64,000 nucleotides of DNA from Paracoccaceae bacterium (GCA_024304985.1 JAMWZC010000003.1:144511-208510), one strand, 5' to 3'. Positions 24,499-34,666 are shown, counted from the first letter of the stretch. Numbers and translations are program-made. The notes: generated from the letters alone by a model not told the origin.

Positions 24499-27450
24499 AT
24501 GGCCATGGACAAAACCTTCGACGCAGCCACCGCCGAAGCACGGCTTTCCGCAGCATGGGAGGCGGCAGGATGCTTCCGCGCAGGCGCCAACGCCAAGCCC
24601 GGCGCGGATACCTTCTGCATCATGCTGCCGCCCCCCAATGTCACCGGATCGCTGCATGTCGGCCATGCCTTCAACCACACGCTGATGGATGTGCTGATCC
24701 GCTGGAAACGCATGCAGGGCGTCGATACCCTCTGGCAGCCGGGTCTGGATCACGCCGGCATCGCCACGCAGTTGCAGGTGGAAAAACTGCTGGCCCAGAC
24801 CAAACAACCGGGCCGGCGCGAGCTGGGGCGCGAGAAATTCCTCGAGAAAGTCTGGGAGTGGAAAGCCCAATACGGCGGCACCATCGTGATGCAGGACAAG
24901 CGCCTCGGCACCTCGATGGATTGGGACCGGCTGGCCTTCACCATGACCGGCGCGCCGGGTGACCCTTCGGGCGGCACCGATGGGCCGAACTTCCACGACG
25001 CCGTGATCAAGGTCTTCGTGGACATGTATAACAAGGGGCTGATCTATCGCGGCAAGCGACTGGTCAACTGGGACCCGCATTTTGAAACCGCCATCTCCGA
25101 TCTGGAGGTCGAGAACCTCGAGACAGACGGCCATATGTGGCACTTCAAATACCCGCTGGCGGGCGGCGAAACCTACACCTATGTCGAGCGTGACGAGGAC
25201 GGCAACGTCCTGTTCACCGAAGAACGCGACTACATCTCCATCGCCACCACCCGCCCCGAAACCATGCTGGGCGACGGCGCCGTGGCGGTTCATCCGGAAG
25301 ATGAGCGTTACGCGCCAATCGTCGGAAAACTCTGCGAAATCCCCGTGGGTCCCAAGGAACATCGCCGCCTGATCCCGATCATCACCGACGAATATCCCGA
25401 CCGCAATTTCGGCTCGGGCGCGGTCAAGATCACAGGCGCGCATGACTTCAACGACTATCAGGTGGCCAAGCGCGGCGGCATCCCCATGTATCGCCTGATG
25501 GACACGCGCGGCCAGATGCGCGCCGATGGCGCCCCCTACAGCGATGCCGCAGCCCGTGCCCAGGCCATCGCGAATGGCGCGTCCTTTACCGAGGCCGAGG
25601 TGGACACCCTCAACCTCGTCCCCGACCACCTGCGCGGGCTCGACCGGTTCGAGGCGCGCAAACGCGTGGTGGCCGAGATCACCGCCGAAGGCCTCGCCGT
25701 CATGACCGAAGCCACCGATCCCCGTCTGGGCAAGGCCGCGCTCAAAGCCCCGTTGGAACCCTCCGAGGGCGGCGAAATGCGCACCGAGGACGCACAGCTT
25801 GTCCCGCTGGTGGAATCCAAGAAAATCATGCAGCCCTTCGGCGACCGCTCCGGCGTGGTGATCGAACCCATGCTGACCGACCAATGGTTCGTGGACGCCG
25901 CCAAGGTGGTCGGCCCCGCGCTGGATGCCGTCCGCACAGGCCGCACGAAGATCATCCCCGAGTCAGGCGAAAAGGTCTATTACCACTGGCTTGAGAATAT
26001 CGAGCCATGGTGCATCTCGCGCCAACTCTGGTGGGGTCACCAGATCCCGGTTTGGTTCGACGATGAGGGCCGCGAATACTGCGCCGCCTCCGAGGCTGAG
26101 GCGCAGGCCATGGCCCCGGGCAAGACCCTCACTCGCGACCCCGATGTTCTGGACACATGGTTCTCGTCGGGCCTCTGGCCCATCGGCACGCTGGGCTGGC
26201 CCGAGCAAACCCCGGAAATGGCGCGCTATTTCCCGACCGATGTGCTGATCACCGGGCAGGATATCCTCTTCTTCTGGGTCGCCCGCATGATGATGATGCA
26301 ACTGGCCGTCGTGGACGAAGTGCCCTTCCACACCGTCTACCTGCACCAACTTGTCCGCGACGAGAAGGGACAGAAAATGTCCAAGACGCGCGGCAATGTC
26401 ATTGATCCCTTGCAGATCGTCGATGAATTCGGCGCCGATGCGCTGCGCTTCACCATGGTACAGATGGCCGCGCTGGGGGGCGTGCTGAAACTCTCGACCG
26501 AGCGGATCAAGGGCTATCGCAACTTCGGCACCAAGATCTGGAACGCCTGCCGTTTCGCCGAAATGAACGGCGTCTGGGAGGGGCACGCGACCCAGGCCAC
26601 GCCGCCCGCAGCCACAGCCACCGTCAACCGCTGGATCATCGGCGAGACCGCCCGCGTCCGCGCCGAGGTGGACGCCGCCCTTGACGCCTACCGCTTCAAC
26701 GACGCCGCCAACGCTCTTTATGCCTTCGTCTGGGGCAAGGTCTGCGACTGGTATGTAGAATTCTCCAAGCCCCTCTTGATGGATGGCGACGCCGAAACCC
26801 GCGCGGAAACGCAGAAAGTCATGGCATGGGTGCTGGATCAATGCCTGATCATGCTGCATCCGATCATGCCCTTCATCACCGAAGAACTCTGGTCCCAGAC
26901 CGGCACCCGCGCCAAGATGCTGGTGCATGCCGACTGGCCCGCTTACAGCGCCACGGACCTCGCCGATCCCGCCGCAGACCGCGAAATGACATGGGTCATC
27001 GGCCTGATCGACGCCGTCCGCTCAGCCCGCGCCCAGATGCGCGTGCCCGCAGGTCTGCAAGTGCCGATGGTGCTGCGCGAACTGGACGCGCCGGGCCGCG
27101 AGGCATGGGCGCGCAACGAGGCGCTCATCCGCAAACTCGCCCGCATCGACAGCCTGACCGAAGTGCCCGCCTTCCCCAAAGGCACCGTCACGATTCCCGT
27201 TGAGGGCGGGATTTTCGGCCTGCCTCTTGCCGATATCATCGACGTGGCGGAAGAAAAATCACGCCTCGAAAAGACCCTCGAAAAACTCGCCAAGGAAATC
27301 GGCGGGCTGAAAGGGCGCCTCAACAACCCCAATTTCGCCACCTCCGCCCCCGAAGAGGTGGTGGCGGAGACCCGCGACAACCTCGCCCTACGGCTTGAGG
27401 AAGAAGCGACCCTGAAAACGGCGCTGTCGCAACTGGCCGAACTCGACTGA
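24499..27450 (+). CDS. valS: Valyl-tRNA synthetase
   Basis: 983 residues, class I synthetase charging tRNA-Val. The HIGH motif appears as HVGH within [20 protein letters not shown] as KMSKTRGN, and the editing (CP1) domain has [10 protein letters not shown]. The C-terminal coiled coil ([20 protein letters not shown]) that grips the tRNA is present. Compared with E. coli ValRS there is a Gly/Pro-rich insertion near residues 151-164 ([14 protein letters not shown]). A strong terminator follows the stop, so it is likely a single-gene unit. Confidence 0.97.
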   Translation: MAMDKTFDAATAEARLSAAWEAAGCFRAGANAKPGADTFCIMLPPPNVTGSLHVGHAFNHTLMDVLIRWKRMQGVDTLWQPGLDHAGIATQLQVEKLLAQTKQPGRRELGREKFLEKVWEWKAQYGGTIVMQDKRLGTSMDWDRLAFTMTGAPGDPSGGTDGPNFHDAVIKVFVDMYNKGLIYRGKRLVNWDPHFETAISDLEVENLETDGHMWHFKYPLAGGETYTYVERDEDGNVLFTEERDYISIATTRPETMLGDGAVAVHPEDERYAPIVGKLCEIPVGPKEHRRLIPIITDEYPDRNFGSGAVKITGAHDFNDYQVAKRGGIPMYRLMDTRGQMRADGAPYSDAAARAQAIANGASFTEAEVDTLNLVPDHLRGLDRFEARKRVVAEITAEGLAVMTEATDPRLGKAALKAPLEPSEGGEMRTEDAQLVPLVESKKIMQPFGDRSGVVIEPMLTDQWFVDAAKVVGPALDAVRTGRTKIIPESGEKVYYHWLENIEPWCISRQLWWGHQIPVWFDDEGREYCAASEAEAQAMAPGKTLTRDPDVLDTWFSSGLWPIGTLGWPEQTPEMARYFPTDVLITGQDILFFWVARMMMMQLAVVDEVPFHTVYLHQLVRDEKGQKMSKTRGNVIDPLQIVDEFGADALRFTMVQMAALGGVLKLSTERIKGYRNFGTKIWNACRFAEMNGVWEGHATQATPPAATATVNRWIIGETARVRAEVDAALDAYRFNDAANALYAFVWGKVCDWYVEFSKPLLMDGDAETRAETQKVMAWVLDQCLIMLHPIMPFITEELWSQTGTRAKMLVHADWPAYSATDLADPAADREMTWVIGLIDAVRSARAQMRVPAGLQVPMVLRELDAPGREAWARNEALIRKLARIDSLTEVPAFPKGTVTIPVEGGIFGLPLADIIDVAEEKSRLEKTLEKLAKEIGGLKGRLNNPNFATSAPEEVVAETRDNLALRLEEEATLKTALSQLAELD

Positions 27451-27459
27451 CGCAAAAGC

Positions 27460-27484
27460 AAAGGGGGGCCAAGCGCCTCCCTTT
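27460..27484 (+). terminator. Terminator of valS
   Basis: AAAGGGGGGC pairs with GCCTCCCTTT (ten pairs, one G-T) around CAAGC, ten bases after the valS stop, followed by CATTTCATCTT. Confidence 0.65.
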
Positions 27485-27487
27485 CAT

Positions 27488-27510
27488 TTCATCTTGCCTT
27501 AAATACTCAA
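27488..27510. repeat. Intergenic repeat unit (single copy)
   Basis: TTCATCTTGC, ctt, AAATACTCAA: both conserved blocks are identical to the right arm of the palindrome at 22667-22732, with a different 3-base spacer. It lies between converging valS and the crotonase gene. Confidence 0.7.
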
Positions 27511-27534
27511 AGCGCGCCGCAGCCGCGCAAGGCC

Positions 27535-28320
27535 TCAGCCGAATTTCGGCGCGCGGCCCTGCATGTTTGCTGCAATCACTTCCATCTGATGCGGCTTGCC
27601 GATCAGGTCCACCTGCTCGCGGCTCTCATGCCAGAGCACGGTTTTCGCATCCGCCTGTTCCGCCAGCCCGATCAACCGCTTGGCCGCGCGCATCGCACTG
27701 GGGCTTTTGCCCGCGATCACAGCCGCCATGGCACGCGCCGCCGCAAGCGGATCATCGGCCAGTTCCGTCACCAGCCCCCAGCCCAAAGCCTGCGCCGCAT
27801 CAATGGGTTCGGCGGTATAGGTCATGCGCCGGATCACATCCGTCCGTGTCAGTTGCGGCAGGATCACCATGCCGCCCATATCCGGCACCAGCCCCCATTT
27901 CATCTCCATGATGGCAACCTTGGTATCAGGGGCCGCGATCCGCACATCCGCCCCCAGCGCCATCTGAAACCCCGCGCCATAGGCCACCCCGTGCAGCGCC
28001 GCGATCACCGGCACCGGCACCGCGCGCCAGACCAGCGCCACCTGCTGCATCAGGTTCGCATCGCCATGCGAGCGCGGCATGATCCGCGCCTCGGGGTCCT
28101 GCGCGGCAAAGGCTGCGAAACTTGCCACGTCGAGGCCCGCACAGAACGCCCGCCCCTCACCCGACAGCACCACGGCGCGGATATCGGCATTGTCGATCAG
28201 CCCCGTGCCCGCCTCGACCACAGCCTCGGCCATAGCCGGGTCCACGGCATTCATCTTGTCGCCCCGCGTCAGGGTGACATGGGCGATATGGTCCTTGATC
28301 TCGACAGATACGCGGCTCAT
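27535..28320 (-). CDS. Enoyl-CoA hydratase/isomerase (crotonase) family protein
   Basis: 261 residues. The oxyanion-hole segments are AFCAGLDVASF and AALHGVAYGAGFQMALGADV, and the family's C-terminal helices follow. In the second catalytic region (MKWGLVPDMGG) the usual hydratase Glu is not in its expected place, so isomerase or another crotonase reaction is as likely as hydration. GGAGGAG precedes the ATG at 28320. It is divergent from an aminotransferase gene. Confidence 0.85.
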   Translation of the reverse strand: MSRVSVEIKDHIAHVTLTRGDKMNAVDPAMAEAVVEAGTGLIDNADIRAVVLSGEGRAFCAGLDVASFAAFAAQDPEARIMPRSHGDANLMQQVALVWRAVPVPVIAALHGVAYGAGFQMALGADVRIAAPDTKVAIMEMKWGLVPDMGGMVILPQLTRTDVIRRMTYTAEPIDAAQALGWGLVTELADDPLAAARAMAAVIAGKSPSAMRAAKRLIGLAEQADAKTVLWHESREQVDLIGKPHQMEVIAANMQGRAPKFG

Positions 28321-28467
28321 GCGGGCTCCTCCTTGGATGTCCCCGCCAGTCTTGCCACAAACCGCGCCCCGATCCAGCACGACGTTGGGGCAGAGTATCC
28401 CCTGCCGGGGTGCGAGGACAGATCACGCACACTTGCCGAAACCCCGGCCCTTGGGTTATCTGGCGCC

Positions 28468-29577
28468 ATGACCGGACCCAGATTGACACCGCTTGCCGCC
28501 AGCCTTCCCGCCACCGTGCCCTTCGTCGGGCCCGAAGCGCAGGAGCGCTCGATGAACCGCCCCTTCGCCGCCCGTCTGGGCGCGAACGAAAGCGTCTTCG
28601 GCCCCTCGCCTCGCGCCATTGCCGCGATGCAGGCCGCAGCCGGCGAGATCTGGATGTATGGCGACCCCGAGGCCCATGACCTGCGCCACGCCCTTGCCGC
28701 CCATCACGGCTGCGCCCCCGCCAATATCATGATCGGCGAAGGGATCGACGGGATGCTGGGCTATCTCGTGCGCCTGTTGGTGGCACCGGGCGATGCGGTG
28801 GTCACCTCGGACGGGGCCTATCCCACCTTCAACTACCACGTCGCGGGCTTCGGCGGCACGCTGCACAAGGTGCCCTACAAGGGTGACCATGAGGACCCCG
28901 CCGCCCTGATGGCCAAGGCGGCCGAGGTCAACGCCAAACTCGTCTACCTCGCCAATCCCGACAACCCGATGGGCAGCCATCACACGGGTGACGCCATCGC
29001 CAAAGCCCTCGACGCGCTGCCCGCCGGCACGCTGCTGGTGCTGGACGAGGCGTATATCGACCTCGCCCCCACAGACACAGCCGCCCCCATCGCCGCCGAT
29101 GATCCCCGCGTGATCCGGATGCGCACCTTTTCCAAGGGCTATGGCATGGCCGGTGCCCGCGTGGGCTATGCCATCGGGGCCGCGCCGTTGATCGACGCGT
29201 TCAACAAGGTGCGCAACCATTTCGGCATGAACCGCGCAGCCCTCGCAGGCGCGCTGGCCGCCCTCAGCGATCAGGACTGGATGACCCATGTCCGCGCCGA
29301 GGTGGCCACCGCCCGCGACCGCATCGCCGCCATCGCCCGCGACAACGGCCTGACGCCGCTGCCATCCGCCACCAATTTCGTGACCGTCGATTGCGGCGGC
29401 GATGGTGCGCTGGCCGCCCGCGTCCGCGACGCGCTGGTCGCGCGCGGCATCTTCGTGCGCATGCCCTTCGTGGCCCCACAGAACCGCTGCATCCGCATCA
29501 GCTGCGGCACACCGGCCGATCTGGACCTGCTGGCCGCCGCCCTGCCTGACGCCCTGCAGGCCGCCCGCGCCGCCTGA
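28468..29577 (+). CDS. Histidinol-phosphate aminotransferase-like PLP aminotransferase
   Basis: 369 residues, class I/II (fold type I) aminotransferase close to HisC. Recognisable blocks: RLGANESVFGPSP at the N-terminus, GEGIDGMLGYLVR, LANPDNPMGS, LDEAYIDLAP, and TFSKGYGMAGARVGYAIG with the PLP lysine. The start at 28468 gives the normal length; the much longer frame upstream is antisense to the crotonase gene. Without a his operon nearby it may act on an aromatic amino acid or similar substrate. Confidence 0.85.
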   Translation: MTGPRLTPLAASLPATVPFVGPEAQERSMNRPFAARLGANESVFGPSPRAIAAMQAAAGEIWMYGDPEAHDLRHALAAHHGCAPANIMIGEGIDGMLGYLVRLLVAPGDAVVTSDGAYPTFNYHVAGFGGTLHKVPYKGDHEDPAALMAKAAEVNAKLVYLANPDNPMGSHHTGDAIAKALDALPAGTLLVLDEAYIDLAPTDTAAPIAADDPRVIRMRTFSKGYGMAGARVGYAIGAAPLIDAFNKVRNHFGMNRAALAGALAALSDQDWMTHVRAEVATARDRIAAIARDNGLTPLPSATNFVTVDCGGDGALAARVRDALVARGIFVRMPFVAPQNRCIRISCGTPADLDLLAAALPDALQAARAA

Positions 29578-29602
29578 ACCGCGCCGGACGCAAGGGGGAC
29601 CC

Positions 29603-30799
29603 TTACCCCCGCGCCATCACGCCCGCCGCCGCCTCCAGCGCGCCGGACCCATGCGGGATATCCAGCGCCATGAACCCGGCCTGCATCGCTCCCAGCGCGC
29701 CCATCACCATATGGGCATTCACATGCCCCATATGGCCGATGCGGAAAAACCCGTGCCACTCGGGATCACCGGGTTCCGCCATGCCCAGACCAATGCCCAG
29801 CGTCACCCCCGCCTGATGCTCGGTCCATTTGCGCAGGTCCGTGCCATAGGGCGCTCCGATCCGCAGCGCCGTCACAGCCCGGCTGCGATGCGCGGCATCG
29901 GCGATGTTCAACTCCAGAGGACCACCCTGCCCCCAGACCTCGCAGGCCGCCCAGATCGCGCGGGCCAGCACATCATGCCGCGCCCAGATCGCCTCGATCC
30001 CTTCCGCGTGGATCATATCAAGCGCCGCGCGCAGACCATAGAGGTGATGCGTCGGCGCGGTGCCGCCCGAATATTGAAAGAAATACTCAGGATTCGCGCG
30101 CGGCACCCAATCCCAATAGCGGCTGACCCGCTCCATCCGGCTCCGCGCCTCTGCTGCGCGCGGGCCGAAGAACACGAACCCCAGTCCCGGCGGCACCATC
30201 AGCCCCTTCTGGCTGGCCGCCACCATCACATCGACGCCCCAGGCATCCATCTCGAACCGGTCGCACCCCAAAGAGGCGATGCAATCCGCCATCAGCAGCG
30301 CCGGATGCCCTGCCGCGTCCAGCGCCGCGCGCAGCCCTGCAATGTCGTTCAACACCGAACTCGACGTGTCCACATGACTGGCCAGAACCGCCTTGATCCG
30401 GTGCTCCCGGTCCGCGCGCAGCGCCGCCTCGACCCGGTCCAGATCAAACGGCGCGCGTTTTCCGAAGTCGATCACCTGCACATCGCAGCCCAGACCGGCC
30501 GCCATATCGCCCCAGCCATGCCCGAACCGCCCCGTGGCGGGCACCAGCACCCGGTCGCCGGGGGCCACCACATTGGCCAAAGCCGCCTCCCAGGCCGCAT
30601 GGCCATTGCCGATATAGAAGGTCGCCGCATGTTCGGTGCGCGCCACACGGCGCAGATCGGGGATCAGGCTGTCCGTCAGCGCCACCAGATCGCCCTCATA
30701 GATGTTCGGCGCGGAACGGTGCATCGCGCGCAGCACCTCCTCGGGCATGACCGAGGGACCGGGGATGGCCAGATAGGGGCGACCGTGGGCAAGGCTCAT
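29603..30799 (-). CDS. Class V aminotransferase (alanine/serine-glyoxylate type)
   Basis: 398 residues. PGPSVMPEEVLRAM at the N-terminus, the loop GNGHAAWEAALANV, and the PLP lysine in ASQKGLMVPPG are typical of alanine-glyoxylate and serine-glyoxylate aminotransferases. FRIGHMGHVNAHMVMGALGAM is the conserved C-terminal block. GGAGAAG precedes the ATG at 30799. It likely interconverts glyoxylate and glycine using Ser or Ala as donor. The frame upstream to 31135 overlaps the phosphatase gene and is rejected. Confidence 0.88.
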   Translation of the reverse strand: MSLAHGRPYLAIPGPSVMPEEVLRAMHRSAPNIYEGDLVALTDSLIPDLRRVARTEHAATFYIGNGHAAWEAALANVVAPGDRVLVPATGRFGHGWGDMAAGLGCDVQVIDFGKRAPFDLDRVEAALRADREHRIKAVLASHVDTSSSVLNDIAGLRAALDAAGHPALLMADCIASLGCDRFEMDAWGVDVMVAASQKGLMVPPGLGFVFFGPRAAEARSRMERVSRYWDWVPRANPEYFFQYSGGTAPTHHLYGLRAALDMIHAEGIEAIWARHDVLARAIWAACEVWGQGGPLELNIADAAHRSRAVTALRIGAPYGTDLRKWTEHQAGVTLGIGLGMAEPGDPEWHGFFRIGHMGHVNAHMVMGALGAMQAGFMALDIPHGSGALEAAAGVMARG

Positions 30800-30940
30800 A
30801 TGACTTCTCCGATGACGTGACCGCGCGACACTATCCCCTTGCCGTGCGGCGTCAATCACCCGCATGCCCCGGCGGCAAACTTGCCAGCGCGGGGTCAAGC
30901 CTTTACATGAGGATGCAGCGCAAGTGACCACAGGACGCAG

Positions 30941-31615
30941 ATGAACCCGCTTTCCCGATTGTTGCAGAGGGACCGCCCCGCGCGGCTTCCCTCGGAGGGT
31001 GATCTGTCCGATCCCGGCCAGCGGCGGCGGGCATTCTGGGCCTATCAATTCATGGACCACGCCATCCTGCGCCATGTCTGGAGCAACTTTGACCAGATCG
31101 CGCCGGGCGTGTACCGCTCGAACCAGCCGGGCCACTGGCGGCTGAAACGCTATCGCGCCATGGGTATCAAGACGGTCCTCTACCTGCGCGCCTCATCCGA
31201 GAAATGGGCCTTCCATTTCGAACGTGAAAGCCTTGATGCCCTCGGCATGACCATGATCAGCGCCCCGCTGCATTCGCGCAGCGCCCCCACGCGCGAAGCC
31301 GTGCAGACCCTGATCGCGGCCTTCCGCAGCATCGACAAACCCTTCCTGATGCATTGCAAATCGGGGGCCGACCGCGCCGGGCTGGCCAGCGCCATCTATC
31401 TCATGGTGATCGAGGGCAAGGATCTGCACGCCGCGCGCAAGATGCTGTCGCTGCGCTATATCCACCTGCGCTTTACCAAGACCGGCGTGCTGGACCTGAT
31501 GCTGGACCACTACGCTGCCCGCAACGCCGCAAGCCCCATCGGATTCGAGGACTGGATCGACCGCGAATATGATGCAGCGGCCCTGCAAGCGGCCTTCGAC
31601 GCCAGCCGCGCCTGA
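30941..31615 (+). CDS. Dual-specificity/tyrosine phosphatase-like protein
   Basis: 224 residues. The Cx5R active site is HCKSGADR (Cys139, Arg145), followed by AGLASAIYLMVIEG. IAPGVYRSNQPGHWRLKRYRAMG is the entry strand common to DSP/PFA-type phosphatases. The general acid is not obvious. Substrates could be phosphoproteins or inositol phosphates. It is followed 81 bases later by ygfZ on the same strand. Confidence 0.85.
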   Translation: MNPLSRLLQRDRPARLPSEGDLSDPGQRRRAFWAYQFMDHAILRHVWSNFDQIAPGVYRSNQPGHWRLKRYRAMGIKTVLYLRASSEKWAFHFERESLDALGMTMISAPLHSRSAPTREAVQTLIAAFRSIDKPFLMHCKSGADRAGLASAIYLMVIEGKDLHAARKMLSLRYIHLRFTKTGVLDLMLDHYAARNAASPIGFEDWIDREYDAAALQAAFDASRA

Positions 31616-31696
31616 CCCCCTGTTGCAGCCGCCCGGCGCAGCCCATATCCTGAAGGTGAATGCCGGGCCCTGCCCCAACAGACTGGACCATCTGCC

Positions 31697-32431
31697 ATGA
31701 CACGACGCATCTACCGTCTGACCGGCCCTGACGCCCGCCACTTCCTGCAAGGGCTGACGACGAATGACATCTCGGGCATCGACCGCGGACTGGTCTACAC
31801 CGCCATGCTGACACCGCAGGGCAAATACATCGCGGATTTCTTCCTGACGGCGCAGGGCGATGCCATCCTGCTGGATGTGGATGACAGCATCGGCCCTGCG
31901 CTGGTGCAGCGCCTCACGATGTATAAACTCCGCTCCAATGTGCAGATCACCGAGACCGACCTCAAGCTCGCGCGCGGCACCGGCCCGGCACCGACAGGCG
32001 CCCTGCCCGATCCGCGCCATCCCGATCTGGGCTGGCGGCTCTATGACGATCAGGGCGGCGATGACGGCACCGATTGGGACGCCATCCGCGTGGCGCATTG
32101 CATCCCTGAAACCGGGATCGAACTGACACCGGACACCTATATCCTCGAGGCCGGTTTCGAGCGCCTGCACGGCGTCGATTTCCGCAAGGGCTGCTATGTC
32201 GGGCAGGAAGTGACCGCCCGGATGAAGCACAAGACCGAACTGCGCAAGGGGCTCGTGCGGGTGACCATAACAGGGGACGCCGCGCCGGGAGCCGAGATCA
32301 CGGCCGATGGCAAAGCGGCCGGGACGCTCCATACCCGGTCGGGCGGCTTCGCCATCGCCTATCTGCGGCTGGACCGCGCCACAGGCCCGATGCAGGCGGG
32401 CGCGGCGCAAGTGACACTGGCCGACGGCTAA
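31697..32431 (+). CDS. ygfZ: YgfZ/GcvT-family folate-binding iron-sulfur cluster assembly protein
   Basis: 244 residues. The diagnostic KGCYVGQEVTARMKHK contains the conserved cysteine and is preceded by RLTGPDARHFLQGLTTNDI, the tetrahydrofolate-binding entry. YgfZ (mitochondrial IBA57) helps assemble or repair 4Fe-4S clusters in radical-SAM and related enzymes. No clear ribosome site precedes the ATG. It is convergent with efp, separated by a terminator. Confidence 0.92.
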   Translation: MTRRIYRLTGPDARHFLQGLTTNDISGIDRGLVYTAMLTPQGKYIADFFLTAQGDAILLDVDDSIGPALVQRLTMYKLRSNVQITETDLKLARGTGPAPTGALPDPRHPDLGWRLYDDQGGDDGTDWDAIRVAHCIPETGIELTPDTYILEAGFERLHGVDFRKGCYVGQEVTARMKHKTELRKGLVRVTITGDAAPGAEITADGKAAGTLHTRSGGFAIAYLRLDRATGPMQAGAAQVTLADG

Positions 32432-32505
32432 GCCCCGTCCAGACAGGCACAGCTTTGCAACAAATGCATGACGCCACGTCATTCACCTGACGACCGCCCA
32501 AAAGA

Positions 32506-32530
32506 AAACCGCCCCGGCTTGGGGCGGTTT
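32506..32530 (-). terminator. Terminator of efp
   Basis: Perfect 10-bp hairpin, AAACCGCCCC and GGGGCGGTTT around a 5-base loop. On the minus strand it runs into TTTTCTTTT. It starts 25 bases past the efp stop and may also stop ygfZ transcripts. Confidence 0.85.
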
Positions 32531-32555
32531 GTCATTCCGATCAACCGATCACGCC

Positions 32556-33119
32556 TCAGGCGCGTTCGACATATTCCATCAGTTCTGTGTTCACGATGAC
32601 GCTTTCATCCGGCCCCACGAAGGGCGGCACAAGGATACGCACGCCATTGTCCAGGATCGCGGGCTTGAAGCTGTTGGCCGCCGTCTGGCCCTTCACGACC
32701 GGCTCTGTCTCGACAACCTTGCAGGTGACTTTCTGCGGCAGCGTCGCGTTCAGCGCCTCCTGGTCATAATATTCGATATGCACCATCATCCCGTCCTGCA
32801 GGAAGGGGCGGCGCTCTCCCAGAATGTCCACGGGCAGTTCGATCTGCTCGTAAGTCTCTGAATCCATGAACACAAGCATACCGTCCTGCTCATACAGGAA
32901 CTGCTGGTCCTTTTGGTCCAGACGCACCCGCTCGACCTTGTCGGCACTGCGGAAGCGCTCGTTCAGTTTCGATCCGTTACGCAGGTTGCGCATCTCGACC
33001 TGCGCGAAGGCACCGCCCTTGCCGGGCTTCACATGATCGACCTTCACAGCAGCCCAGAGACCGCCGTTATGCTCCAGCACATTGCCGGGGCGGATTTCGT
33101 TTCCGTTGATTTTGGGCAT
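32556..33119 (-). CDS. efp: Elongation factor P
   Basis: 187 residues, the standard length. EF-P binds between P and E sites and rescues ribosomes stalled at polyproline. The three beta-barrel domains are complete. Lys34 sits at the tip of domain I in VKPGKGGAF, so the protein should be of the lysylated type modified by EpmA/EpmB, whose genes are not in the window. Start [13 protein letters not shown]. Confidence 0.97.
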   Translation of the reverse strand: MPKINGNEIRPGNVLEHNGGLWAAVKVDHVKPGKGGAFAQVEMRNLRNGSKLNERFRSADKVERVRLDQKDQQFLYEQDGMLVFMDSETYEQIELPVDILGERRPFLQDGMMVHIEYYDQEALNATLPQKVTCKVVETEPVVKGQTAANSFKPAILDNGVRILVPPFVGPDESVIVNTELMEYVERA

Positions 33120-33159
33120 GAGTAAACCTGATCAAAAGGTTGATGATAAGTTGGCGGCA

Positions 33160-33188
33160 CCTATATATGGCCGACACCCGCGTGGCAA
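33160..33188 (-). promoter_or_regulatory. Likely efp promoter
   Basis: On the minus strand TTGCCA (33188-33183) and TATAGG (33165-33160) are 17 bases apart, within an AT-rich CATATATAGG. The transcript would have a leader of roughly 30 bases before the efp ATG. Confidence 0.45.
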
Positions 33189-33264
33189 GCAGACGAAATA
33201 GTGGCCCCTCGCACACAAGGCATGCAGCCAACGCATGACAGCCATGTTTTAACGGCCTATCCGA

Positions 33265-33276
33265 ATCGGATCCGAT
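33265..33276. promoter_or_regulatory. 12-bp perfect palindrome upstream of a small gene
   Basis: ATCGGATCCGAT lies 54 bases upstream of the small gene at 33331, in the efp divergent region. Possible operator; no matching regulator is known to me. Confidence 0.3.
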
Positions 33277-33330
33277 CCGTCATAAGGAGCGCCACGCCAA
33301 AAACGCAAGAGCAATAACAAAGGACGAATC

Positions 33331-33651
33331 ATGAAGGATTTCGTTGACGGCACAGCCTTCAATAATGAGCAGGGCAATCGTGCACGTAAACTGTTTGCAG
33401 CCGTTGTACTGGCCGCACTGGATGACGCGATTGCAGATGACAAGAAATACGGCAACGGCCCCGAGCAGATTGCACGGTGGGCACGCTCCCGCGATGGGCG
33501 CGAGGTTCTGTCCTGCGCCGGCATCGACCCGAACGAGCGTGTCGTCAGCGGCCTGATGGAATTCGTGGCCAAGGGTGTGCGCACCTCTGTCGCGCTGTCG
33601 CGCGAGGAAAGCGAGCGTCGCAACGCCGCACAGCAGGCCGAAGCCGCCTGA
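33331..33651 (+). CDS. Small conserved alphaproteobacterial protein (DUF6280-like)
   Basis: 106 residues, no signal peptide or membrane helix. The sequence is helical: an N-terminal FNNEQGNRARKLFAAVVLAA, then DDAIADDKKYGNG, and a C-terminal ESERRNAAQQAEAA. I believe it belongs to a Rhodobacterales-restricted family labelled DUF6280, but cannot confirm that here. It has its own strong terminator and stands divergent from efp, suggesting a separate well-expressed unit. No function can be assigned. Confidence 0.8.
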   Translation: MKDFVDGTAFNNEQGNRARKLFAAVVLAALDDAIADDKKYGNGPEQIARWARSRDGREVLSCAGIDPNERVVSGLMEFVAKGVRTSVALSREESERRNAAQQAEAA

Positions 33652-33689
33652 TCTTTCGGCCCCGCCATCGGGCGGGTGCCAAAATGACA

Positions 33690-33715
33690 AATGCGCCCCA
33701 AGCGGGCGCATTTTT
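33690..33715 (+). terminator. Terminator of the small gene (probably bidirectional)
   Basis: AATGCGCCC and GGGCGCATT pair perfectly around CAAGC and are followed by a T-run on the plus strand. The minus strand also continues T-rich, so it may serve the converging PopZ-like gene. Confidence 0.8.
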
Positions 33716-33772
33716 CGTTTCAGGTCATGTCAGAGTGTCTGCCAGGCAACGACGCGGAATGACCGCGACGCC

Positions 33773-34666
33773 TCACTCCAGCTCGTGGCTGGTCAAGGCG
33801 CGGTGGATTTCGCGGCGCACCAGTTTGCGGACGTTGCGGGTAATCCGCTCGCCCAATGCACCCTGCAACTCCTGACGCACGATCTCGGCCACCAGTTCGC
33901 GCAACATGTGCTCGTCCAGCAGGGCCTCGTCTTCGCGCAGGAACAGGTCTCGGTCGTCCAGATCGTCCACCGCGGCGGCCTGCCCCGGATCGGCAGCCCC
34001 GGCCGCGTCACCGCGCATCATCCCGTCACGGGTCGAGGCAAAGACAAAGCCGCTGTCCCGCGCCTCATCCTGCGGCGCGTCCACCTCCGGCATGGCGACC
34101 GCCTGCACATCATCCGCGAGATGCACATCATCCGCATCTGTCAGAGCGTCACTGTCGATGGCATCAGTCCCCTGCGGCACGTCATCATGATGGTCCTCCC
34201 AAGGCAATGCCTCGGTCACGGTGTCGCCCAAGACATAGGGCGCACCACCCAGATCTTCCGTATCCTCTGTAGCGGGGATCTCCGGCGCAGAGTCTGACAT
34301 CGCCGCATCTGCCACGGCATCCCGGATCTCTTCCACCCATGCCGCGGCCTGTGCCGCCTCATCGCTGACGGCACTGTCTTGCGCGCCTTCGTCTACCGGG
34401 TCTTGCGGCTTGTCCAGCGTCAGGGGATCGGCCTCTGCCACAGACGGCTCCGCAGCCACCTCCTCAGCGCCGGTCACACGCAGCGCAGGCGTCAGGACCA
34501 GTCGCCCCGCCATGGGTTCAGCAGCGGTTTCCGCCTCCTCGGCCTCGTCATTCTCGCGCTGATCGGGACGCCATGCCAAAGGCTGCACCCGTGCATCTTC
34601 AGATACAAGACGCCGGATAGAGGACAGGACGTCCTCGATTGCCACATTGGTCACAGGATCGTTCAT
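33773..34666 (-). CDS. PopZ-like polar organising protein (DUF2497-type)
   Basis: 297 residues. A short N-terminal helix (IEDVLSSIRRLVSED) matches the client-binding N-terminus of PopZ-type proteins. It is followed by about 200 residues of Asp/Glu/Ala/Pro-rich, low-complexity linker. The C-terminal 60 residues (LRELVAEIVRQELQG onward) form the helical oligomerisation domain. In Caulobacter PopZ forms a condensate at the poles that anchors ParB and regulators. The linker here is longer than that of Caulobacter PopZ, which has 177 residues overall. The assignment rests on the two ends. Confidence 0.65.
   Translation of the reverse strand: MNDPVTNVAIEDVLSSIRRLVSEDARVQPLAWRPDQRENDEAEEAETAAEPMAGRLVLTPALRVTGAEEVAAEPSVAEADPLTLDKPQDPVDEGAQDSAVSDEAAQAAAWVEEIRDAVADAAMSDSAPEIPATEDTEDLGGAPYVLGDTVTEALPWEDHHDDVPQGTDAIDSDALTDADDVHLADDVQAVAMPEVDAPQDEARDSGFVFASTRDGMMRGDAAGAADPGQAAAVDDLDDRDLFLREDEALLDEHMLRELVAEIVRQELQGALGERITRNVRKLVRREIHRALTSHELE

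Noticed and set aside
30800..31135. Upstream extension of the class V aminotransferase frame to 510 codons
   Set aside because: Lies antisense to the phosphatase gene; the ATG at 30799 has a good ribosome site and gives the normal family length.
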